Below are positions 56,448-64,000 of a stretch of DNA of 64,000 nucleotides, piece after piece. Numbering within the stretch: position 1 is the stretch's first letter; each line of letters opens with the position of its first letter. The notes below the pieces were generated by a model. The model did no database searches. It was given only the letters and a program-made list of their open reading frames with translations, and had not been told where the DNA came from. Made by a program: the position numbers and the translations under genes. Source of the stretch: Fragum whitleyi (lineage: Eukaryota; Mollusca; Bivalvia; Cardiida; Cardiidae). The stretch covers positions 56,535,566-56,599,565 of the forward strand of contig OX411547.1 in NCBI GenBank assembly GCA_948146395.1. The letters are read 5' to 3'.

Positions 56448-57699
56448 TATACAAGACAATTAGCCAAAATATGCCGGTTTAATCTAACATAACACTCTCA
56501 CTGCCATTTTTTGACTCTGGAATCCTTATCAGTGCGAAAACACGACGAGCAACTTATTTCCAATTAAAGGGCTTCCACATAGCTAATTTACCAGGAAAAA
56601 CGAGACCTTTTAGACTACGAAGACATCTTTATCAAATCAGTCCATTTGTGTGAATGAATCCAGTCAATTCCACATTAAGCGTATTTCCTCAAATGTTGAT
56701 AGTTAACTATATGCATTTAATTTGCTTCTTCAGATGAATTCTTGATAACCTCAAAAATTCGAGAGGTATTCCGAAAGTTTTGTGTCTTTATTTATACATT
56801 TTGAACTCTAAGTCGAAGAATAACAAAACCTTTTATAACATAAAGGAAAATGTCCAGTCATTTAACAAATTGGTGATAAAATCCCTGAAAGATGGAATCA
56901 TTACAAAATTATAATTCTAAAGGCATGCAAGACGAGCGCTACGGAACGCTTTGAATATATTCAAAAATCAATTTCCGCGAAGTTTGACAAATCTGACAAG
57001 AAAAACAATGCAAAGTACAATAAGCCGATGACATTTCGTCAATAATTCAATTCTGATATTTTCTTGAAATTTATGACGTTATTTAATTTGTATATAATAC
57101 TGAATATGTGGAAACAATCAAAGAACCGTGAGTGCTGTGTAAACCGTTCTGTTTAATAGAGGTGACTCTTAAAGGTTTCAATAAAATGTATATCAAGAAA
57201 TAAAATATATTTATTTTGATAAAAATGAAATTAATAAAAGAGAATGATCAAGCGATATTTTTCTTGTAGTTGGTTATACTTTCAAAGGAATGCTTCAACA
57301 CACGTTAAAGAAACATTTGACGACGTCGTAAATCTCTCCATAGTGTGGTACCACTGCCTATTTAAACGTTTTTAGCGAGGGGACCATTGCTTTGATTTAA
57401 ATTTAAATTTCTTCGTTCACTCATCAAGTATTATCTTCGTTAAATGCAAGATCTTGAAAAACTTGGTGTAGTAGTTTCTATTTTGTTAGGGGGTCTCAAA
57501 AATCTCGAAACGCCCCTCTTATAAAGGTACAGCCTAATTTGAAGTTAATCTGAAATTGACACGAAGAAACCATGGCCAAGGAATATAATTTTGTTGTGCC
57601 CGTCAAACCCTAAAAAAATGAATTAGGTTAGAATATTGGTTGGTCATGATTTTCCCCCAAAAATATCGTATAAAACCAAAGTATTGGTTGGGGAATTAT
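56448..57699. other. Intergenic, nothing recognised
   Basis: No gene, RNA or confident repeat was seen in 1.25 kb. Confidence 0.35.
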
Positions 57700-57790
57700 G
57701 TGAATGACGTCTGCTGTTGATTTTTTGCAATGGTGTGGAAAACCCCTGAGGACCAAACAAATTAAAACTTGGCTGTCCTACACCTTATGC
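57700..57790 (+). repeat. Dispersed repeat shared with 44430-44525
   Basis: GACGTCTGCTGTTGATTTTT, GGAAAACCCCTGAGGACCAA and ATTAAAACTTGGCTGTC parallel the 44-kb copy. Confidence 0.5.
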
Positions 57791-57987
57791 TTTGGGACAT
57801 TTTTGTTTGTGAACTCAACGAACTCTTCAAATGATGCTAGCAAAGTGTCCTGTTTACGACAACTTGTGTCGTTGATAATCGTTCTGCGTTTAGGCAGGCA
57901 ACACGTTTTCGAACGTTTAAAAGTTGTTCCGGCGAGCTTTTCACCTACGCATAGACGAACCTGATATGAAAAGCGGAAAACACGCAA

Positions 57988-58421
57988 ACAGTTTGTTACA
58001 TCGTGAAAATGACATTCATCTCAATCAATTATTGTTGTAAATCGCTCACTCAACGCTCCGTTCAATCAAAACACTCACTCCAATCGATCAAAAACGCTCC
58101 AAATGACTAAAAAAGATAAAATCAACAGCTACATTAAAAATGAATATAAACAGAAAATATCCTCGATTTCACTGACATAATTAAAATTGTAAACGTCTGA
58201 TTGGTTCTTGAAGAAATATGAAGCTATTTATAGAACTTTTAAACATATTTTATTAAAGGAGGGTAATGAATATCGTTCATTTTGTTCATCCCGAAAATAA
58301 TTAGCGATTTTGGAATACCTCCCTTTAGTTTAACTCAAAACTCGCTCCACATTCATTCAATTTCATTCCAGACTCACTCCAAAATCATTCATCTTGTCGA
58401 TTTCACGATGTTCTTAACTGT
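57988..58421 (+). mobile_element. MITE family A, full-length copy
   Basis: ACAGTTTGTTACATCGTGAA on the left and TTTCACGATGTTCTTAACTGT on the right (434 bp). Same orientation and order as the 1522 copy, including TTCTTGAAGAAATATGAAGC, the GGAGGGTAAT centre and TTTTGTTCATCCCG. Confidence 0.75.
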
Positions 58422-58615
58422 ATATAACTCTTACGGTTCGTGAAAGTTTTCGTCTTGAGCGAATCCAAACGTAACGCTTTAAGGTGGGACGATACAGTTT
58501 TGGGGAGACAACTCGCCTTGAAAAAAAATGTGAGGGGGGGTCCTTCTTAAAATCGACTTCATATGAAGTTGCGCGTGCACAGTGGAAGGCTTTTTTTTCA
58601 AACAATCGTAATTTT

Positions 58616-58746
58616 GTCAACCTACACGCAGGATTGTCCTGAATTCAAAATAAAAACGTTCGCGAAACATTTCAGAAACATACGACTGCTCAGAAAGGTT
58701 CACTTTCTAAACGTTTGCAAATGTTTTTGCATCCTGAACTGCAGGG
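58616..58746. mobile_element. Palindromic element family P, diverged copy 4
   Basis: TACACGCAGGATTGTCCTGA at the left and TGCATCCTGAACTGCAGGG at the right. The arms share AAAAACGTT..GAAA / TTTCTAAACGTTTGC. The TTTGCACG core is lost. Confidence 0.5.
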
Positions 58747-58927
58747 TTTGGCAATTATTACGAGGGACAAAATGAAGTCCGGTCATGCGTTCAGAATAAC
58801 GAATCACAAACGATCATCCGAAAAATGGTAGGCTGCATTACCGTAAAGTATATCTAATAAGTGTTTCACACTTGTGCTTCGTTATTCCAACCGTGGTACG
58901 GGCGACGTTGATAGACCTATCATAAGC

Positions 58928-59039
58928 CATGCACTCAGGATGACAAAACGGAGCAAACAATTTTGGTATTTATACCCTGCATTGCTCCAATGTGCATGAG
59001 CTTAACGTTTACTTCGCTTTGTTGTCCTGAACGCAGGGA
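58928..59039. mobile_element. Palindromic element family P, diverged copy 5
   Basis: CACTCAGGATGACAAAACGG at the left pairs with CGCTTTGTTGTCCTGAACGC at the right. The core reads ACCCTGCATTGCTCCAATGT and is a degraded version of the family core. Confidence 0.55.
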
Positions 59040-60770
59040 TGTCACGTTCTCTTCATCGCCGAAAGGGAATGTTTGAGTTCGGGTCATATCGTTGTAAGTA
59101 TAAAACTATCATATAATGGATGCTTATAAAAGGTAGTCATCTTTCAGTTATTTGAACATTGCTTGAAAAGGAGAAAAAATGTGCTTTTTTGTTTACGACT
59201 TCGGTAAAAACTGATACAGGATGACGAATCATATCCCAAAATAATATGATTTTGCCACTTGGATGCGATTTCTCTCCTTTTCAGTTTACTTTTCTGCACT
59301 GTTAACTGTCTGTTCGTTTTTCACTATTCTTTTTAAAATCTTCAAAATGATATGTTACTTTTGCCTATAAAGATCCCATTCATTACGTATGTTACACGTC
59401 GTAAAGACGGAAAGGAGACAACGTAGAAAAGGACAATTTCAACCTTTAAAAAATTCATTTCTTCTCTCTAAATTTCCATCTTTATTTGATTCCGTTTATG
59501 TGTGTTTGTTAGAGTGAACACGATAATTTGATAACAATTATTAATATTCCATCAATAGCTTTATCAACATTGGATATGTCAATAAGCAATGATTTCAAAA
59601 AGCTTTCGTATTATTAGGAGAGCGTATGTATTCGAGAGTTACTGCGTCTGCTCCTTGACCAAGAAGTCCCGAGATCGGATATAAATACCAGCGATTGTAC
59701 TTTTTCCTTTATTTGGCCCTGAGACTGTTGAACTCTTCTGTAATCGACAGAATCAAGAGGGATCAATGTAAAATTTAGGAAATTGTTTCCAAACCATTGT
59801 AAAATAAATTAGGTTAAAATTATCAACATAAGCACAGAATTCTAAAATCTTTAAAATCAATCGAAAGTCATGTTTTCTTTTTTTTTCTCAATCGAGTAAT
59901 AAACCATCTTATCTTCCGTGGCAACTGAAATGGCATATTATTTCTATATATAATTGCCTCATATAGAAAATGAGTTCATGGAGGAAAACCTCGTGTTTTG
60001 ATCAGGATAATGGCTGTGCATGTGGCGGATCCAGAGGGAATGGGGTGTTCAGTCTTTCACTGGGTAATTCGACAAAACTTTGGTAATGATGTGAAATGAC
60101 TACCTCCCCCCCCCCCCCTTAATTGTAGTTTAAACCCCGTTACAGAAATCCTACAACTGAATAGGCGTTACCAAGTGTATCAAAATTACAAATGGTTTTT
60201 ATTGTTGATTGGGAAATCAGGGGGCGTAACAATGCCTGGACAAAATCAAATTAGAGTTGTAAATTATGGGGGGTACTGTATTTCAAACTTATGAAATTGA
60301 CTAAAAGTGCCTGGATACATATACTTTTCTTAATTAAATTCAGTTGAACGATAGTTGGGCTAATTTTCTATTGACATATTTCGAGTTTGTTTAATATAAG
60401 TGTTTGCTTTTTTTGCCTTCAAAAAAATTATCCACTTTTTATCTTTGAGGAGCATTTAAAGCAAAATGTCCACTTGTCATTTATTTATGCACTTACTAGA
60501 AAGTTTATTATATTTTTATGTTTTCCATATCTATGGCTATAAATATATGTTAATTTAGCACACCAGCATTGTGATTGGTCGGTGTAATAAACAGTTTTCT
60601 TTGATATTTTCGAAAACATGACCACCGTAAGAAAAATGTAAATATTTTCATAATATGCGTGGAAAGCTATGTTGATATTTTCAATATATCTGTGCATATG
60701 AATGCTCTAAAACATACATCTGTTTCGCGGATATCTGGAAATCCCTTGAAACTGTAACGGCCCTCCTTAA
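59040..60770. other. Intergenic, nothing recognised
   Basis: No gene or repeat in 1.7 kb apart from a C-run at about 60106-60118. Confidence 0.35.
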
Positions 60771-60905
60771 TCTGCCCTGCGTTCTGGTAGAAAAAACGGT
60801 GAAAACGGTTTGTAGCTTATACCCCACTTTGAGCGTGCACAAGCGTGCAAAGCGGAGTAAAGTTTTCAAACAGTTTGTGCAGTTTCGTCACCCTACACCC
60901 AGGGC
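60771..60905. mobile_element. Palindromic element family P, copy 6
   Basis: TCTGCCCTGCGTTCTGGTAG, then AACGGTGAAAACGGTTTGTA, the core CCCCACTTTGAGCGTGCACA and AGCGTGCAAAGCGG, and the right arm AAACAGTTTGTGCAGTTTCG ending CCCAGGGC. Confidence 0.7.
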
Positions 60906-60955
60906 TTGCCAAGCACACACAGGTTAATTTACTTTCTTACCCTAAAGGACTTTTT

Positions 60956-61085
60956 ACAGTTAAGATCTTTTAGAAATTGAAAGGGTTAGAGATTTTGGAA
61001 TTATTTTGGAATGAACGTGGTATGGGCGAGTTTTGAATGAAAGTAAATGGAAGCAATATCACATCACTAACTTCGTCCAAAATGG
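60956..61085 (-). mobile_element. MITE family A, one arm, diverged
   Basis: ACAGTTAAGATCTTTTAGAA, ATTGAAAGGG..AGAGATTTTGG, GGGCGAGTTTTGAATGAAAG and TGGAAGCAATATCAC match the arm at 22479-22600 with substitutions. Confidence 0.5.
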
Positions 61086-61926
61086 TTTGAATAGACGTCG
61101 CGCACGTTAATGCTTAACATTTGAAAGTGAACGTTTCCCATTAAGTTTGATCGGCCATATTTTCCAATCCTGTTGGTCAATTTCTATATTCTTTATACCA
61201 ATTGAACCACAAAAAAGCATACTTTAAAAGTATATTTGTAAGGTGAATTGAGGAAAATCAAATTCCCGTTTAATTGAGTTTTTTTGTAACCATAACTCTA
61301 AAATTACGTCTGTAAAACGTAACAAATTTTGTGTGGGTAGGTTTCTTTAAAATCCCTAATATCAGAATTATTTAGATTTAGCTGTGTGGACATACTTTTA
61401 AAAAACGTATCATTTCTAACGTCTTACGTTTTAACATTACGCGCTGTGCTTTTTTCAGCAATGCAAGATAAAAATGATTAAACCGATTGATAGTAAAAAT
61501 GCTTCCGGGAGAAAAAAAGTTTATTCTTTCTTATTCGGAATACGAGGGATGTTAAAAAATTATCCGGATTTTGCCTCTTAAAATTTTTTTTTCATGCAAT
61601 CTTATTATTTCTTATATAAAAAATTGTCTTTTGTTAACCCACACGAGGCTGGGTTAATTTTTCATAATTTCCTAGAAACCCGCGGCCGCACTTGCCATTT
61701 GAAATAACATGGAAACGCATACCCGGCGCAGCAGAATATTTCTTGCCTATACCTATCTTTCTCTTGTAAATATTTACAATTCTATAACTGTAAGCTCTAT
61801 GAAATATTAACAGATCATTGAATATGGCGCTAATTACGGCGTGTGTAAATTTGACGTCATTTGACCGTTAAATCTTTGAAAACGGCGCGTTTTATTGCCG
61901 TTTAGGTAGACTTTTTGACATTAAAA

Positions 61927-62274
61927 ATGGCGTCAACTGAACGTTTGGAAATTCGATCGATAATAAAATTTTGCCAGCAGTTAGGAGAAACACCGACAAA
62001 TACTTACAAAAAACTTATCACAGCGAAAGGGAAAAATTCTGTCTCACGAACAATAGTATTTGATTGGCATAGACGCTTTAGTGAAGGGGAAAAGAGTATA
62101 GTTGATAAAGAAGGAAGAGGAAGAAAAAGGGAAATCACAGCGACGTTGGTGACGTCAATTGCCGAGGCGCTTAGGCAGGATAGGCGTCTGACAGTTCGAG
62201 CTTTATCAGAGACATTCGACCTCAGTATTGGAAGTGTGCACTCCATTCTAACCAACGAATTGATGATGACAAAG
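61927..62274 (+). CDS. Mariner transposase, exon 1
   Basis: 116 codons starting at ATG 61927 (MASTERLEIRS). The frame is open a few codons further upstream but without an ATG. It holds the N-terminal DNA-binding part: a first helix-turn-helix region (IRSIIKFCQQLGETPTNTYK), the WHRRFSEGE segment, a basic GRGRKREI linker resembling a GRPR hook, and a second HTH (LTVRALSETFDLSIGSVHSI). The exon ends after ...MMTK at AAAG|GTAATT, a good donor, in phase 0. Reading through without splicing would stop at 62320. Confidence 0.88.
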
Positions 62275-62788
62275 GTAATTATGAACAAAAAACGGTTATC
62301 TTTAAGTATTTTAGATGATTAGTTTACATTTAAAACTCAGTTTTAACCAAACGATTTTTACGTAGCTTCTGTACGAAATCGAAGTTTGAAGCCCGGCTGT
62401 TTTTATGATTGTCCGTGTAGGACATAAGAAATGTATAATATTCATTATAATGGTGATAAAAACATGTTAAAAGTATTTTCTCATTTATCGAGAAAAGGAG
62501 AAATTTGAAAATTATTTAAAATATCTTTGAATGATACGATAAGCGTTATTTTTACAGCATTAATTTTTCCGGTCGTATATGGACCCAACATCAGAAGTCG
62601 TGATTGATAAAGGAGAGAAATGTGGTTATATTGAGCGATTTGATATCCTATATCTTAGTGATCACTGTGGTCAGTTTTATTGATAATGATCCTTCAGTTT
62701 TTTCTAGGCCAAGTGTTAAGTTGACAAAAATAGAGCAAACGTTCGAAAGCAAAAATCGATAATCAACCCTATATTTTTCTGTTTTCAG
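62275..62788 (+). other. Intron in the mariner transposase gene
   Basis: 514 bp starting GTAATT and ending CTATATTTTTCTGTTTTCAG, with a pyrimidine tract before the AG. It is AT-rich with stops in the coding frame. Removing it joins MTK to VHARWVPRLL in phase 0, the continuous motif seen in other mariners (KVSARWVPRLL type). Introns are unusual in mariner elements. Confidence 0.85.
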
Positions 62789-63739
62789 GTTCACGCACGA
62801 TGGGTTCCCCGCCTTCTTAAAGACGACGAAAAGCAAAGGAGAGTCAATGAGTCCCGTGCGTTTCTGCGGAGAGTCGACAGAGAAGGAGAACAATTCTTAT
62901 CGCGTATTATTACGATGGACGAAACGTGGCTATGGCTTCACGATCCTGAAACGAAAAGCCAGTCAGCAGTATGGAAGAACGCCAGGTTACCCCCTCCAAA
63001 GAAAGCCAGGGTGTGCAAGAGCAGTGGTAAATATATGTTTATTATGTTTGCCGATATGGAAGGAATGATTCTGCAGCACGCAGTTCCGATAGGCGCGACT
63101 GTCAACGCCGACTACTTTTGTAGGGTTCTTCGACGAGACCTTGTGCACGTACTTAATAAAACACGACCCGGTGTGCCCATGGAACACTTTTTATTACACA
63201 TGGACAATGCCTCATCCCATACTGCAGGAGCAACAGAGCTTGAACTTGCTATACTTGGTTTAAAGAACGTTTCCCATCCTCCATACTCGCCTGATTTAGC
63301 ACCTTTTGATTTCGCATTTTTTCCAACGATAAAGTCAAAGCTAAAGGGCCAGAGGTGCGAATCCTTGAAAGAATTAAGAATTGCAACAAACCTTATTACA
63401 CGGGAGTACAAGTCGGAGTGGTACAGGGATGTGTACGGACAGTGGGTACGCCGTCACAGACTTTGTGTACAACATGGAGGCGGGTACTTCGAAAAAGAAA
63501 AGGTTTCACGACAAGGTGACTTTCCGGCGACGTCGATGACGTCGTCTACTGAAACGTTTCGTGCGCCGGTACCCATCACCCATTGGTATTTGATTGCGTG
63601 TAAAATCAATATGTATTATTCGATTGTTTCAAATGTAAGCACGCAAGTACAAATTAAATTTCTCCTTAAGATGACTGGCGTTTTATCGCGTTTCATTATA
63701 CCGTCAATGATTTATTGGACCAGTCCGGATAATTTTTGA
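62789..63739 (+). CDS. Mariner transposase, exon 2 (catalytic core)
   Basis: 316 codons in phase with exon 1, giving a 432-aa protein. It opens VHARWVPRLL, then FLSRIITMDETW with the first catalytic D, HMDNASSHTA with the second, and SPDLAPFDFAFF with the third. By my count 34 residues separate the second D from the D of PFDF, i.e. DD34D as in Mos1. The normal mariner end GGGYFEKE is followed by an unusual ~70-residue extension that runs into the right terminal repeat and stops at 63739. No internal stop or frameshift is present. It would bind the terminal repeats and catalyse cut-and-paste transposition at TA sites in the nucleus. Confidence 0.92.
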   Translation, partial: VHARWVPRLLKDDEKQRRVNESRAFLRRVDREGEQFLSRIITMDETWLWLHDPETKSQSAVWKNARLPPPKKARVCKSSGKYMFIMFADMEGMILQHAVPIGATVNADYFCRVLRRDLVHVLNKTRPGVPMEHFLLHMDNASSHTAGATELELAILGLKNVSHPPYSPDLAPFDFAFFPTIKSKLKGQRCESLKELRIATNLITREYKSEWYRDVYGQWVRRHRLCVQHGGGYFEKEKVSRQGDFPATSMTSSTETFRAPVPITHWYLIACKINMYYSIVSNVSTQVQIKFLLKMTGVLSRFIIPSMIYWTSPDNF

Positions 63740-64000
63740 ACAACCCTCGTATAACTTATATAGCAATTTTTAAAAATTAAAAACGCATGACAAAATCTAA
63801 ATTCGATTAACAAGAAGCGCTTCAGAAAAATATTATGTAATAACGTCTAAAAGGCAAAATCGACGTTACAGAATGTTAAGCATTAGCGTGCGCGACGTCA
63901 TAGCATTAAAAGAAATCAAAGAAAATGTTTGACATGTGGTTTAGATAAAAAAAAAGATGAATTCATTTTTTACTTACAGTACATACTTTTTCAAAGAAAA

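Larger units (their letters stand above)
61543..63749 (+). mobile_element. Complete mariner transposon, 2.2 kb
   Basis: Inverted ends of 25 bp: CGAGGGATGTTAAAAAATTA... at 61543-61567 and the complement (CGAGGGTTGTTCAAAAATTA...) at 63725-63749, differing at two positions. TA flanks both sides (61541-61542 and 63750-63751), the canonical mariner duplication. Between them is a two-exon DD34D transposase gene on the plus strand. At 2207 bp it is clearly longer than the ~1.3 kb usual for mariners, because of a ~380-bp leader and a 514-bp intron. Both ends and the coding frame are intact, so autonomy is plausible. Confidence 0.92.
61094..63899. mobile_element. Outer inverted-repeat element hosting the mariner
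   Basis: 28-bp ends GACGTCGCGCACGTTAATGC (61094-61121) and the complement at 63872-63899 match at 27 of 28 positions. ATA lies on both outer sides (61091-61093 and 63900-63902). If the mariner (61543-63749) is removed, about 600 bp of non-coding sequence remains, the size of a MITE. The nested interpretation is an inference from the two sets of termini. Confidence 0.6.

Noticed and set aside
61915..61926. Upstream extension of the mariner exon 1 frame
   Set aside because: The earlier position is TTG. ATG at 61927 gives the expected N terminus.

Overview
The window is AT-rich, intron- and repeat-dominated animal DNA with no recognisable host gene. The repeat content points to a mollusc, most likely a bivalve: tRNA-headed SINEs with a V-SINE/RUDI-like 3' region, tandem-core elements laid out like bivalve pearl / DINE-1 (Helitron-like) elements, Tx1/L1-type LINE debris, and many short inverted-repeat elements. 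The species cannot be named from the sequence alone.

Layout. 0.4-2.7 kb: a small fold-back MITE, a 426-bp inverted-repeat MITE (family A here) and a near-perfect hairpin. 2.8-9.3 kb: a complete LTR retrotransposon on the minus strand, with 542-bp LTRs that I read as identical, a 4-bp target duplication, a primer site, a polypurine tract and one intact 1605-aa Gag-Pol ORF. Its domain order is gag-protease-integrase-RT-RNase H, the Gmr1-type order. 9.4-11.1 kb: two inverted-repeat elements. 12.3-17.2 kb: a SINE, a long GATG microsatellite, a decayed Tc1-like transposase, a second SINE and a truncated tandem-core repeat. 17.6-22.9 kb: dispersed inverted repeats and MITEs. 23.1-25.5 kb: a 2.4-kb non-coding element with perfect CACTA-type ends and a 4-bp duplication (CMC/Chapaev-like). 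25.8-26.8 kb: a SINE cluster. 29.1-37.5 kb: two decayed LINEs, a 1.6-kb tandem-core element, and a 1.2-kb insertion splitting the larger LINE. 38.6-48.5 kb: two more tandem-core elements, palindromic elements, a 57-bp minisatellite and a duplicated 0.75-kb block. 49-61 kb: a (CT)n tract, paired direct repeats, and more MITE-A and palindromic copies. 61.5-63.7 kb: a complete mariner transposon with TA duplications, matching terminal repeats and a transposase gene interrupted by one consensus intron, nested between older inverted repeats.

How it works together. Two elements look intact enough to be, or recently to have been, autonomous: the Gmr1-like retrotransposon and the intron-bearing mariner. 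Almost everything else is non-autonomous or decayed. The most interesting observations are the Gmr1-type element with a SCAN-like Gag, the spliced mariner, one set of terminal caps carried on two unrelated tandem cores (a third may share them), and a six-copy palindromic family (family P here) that seems to share a junction with MITE family A.
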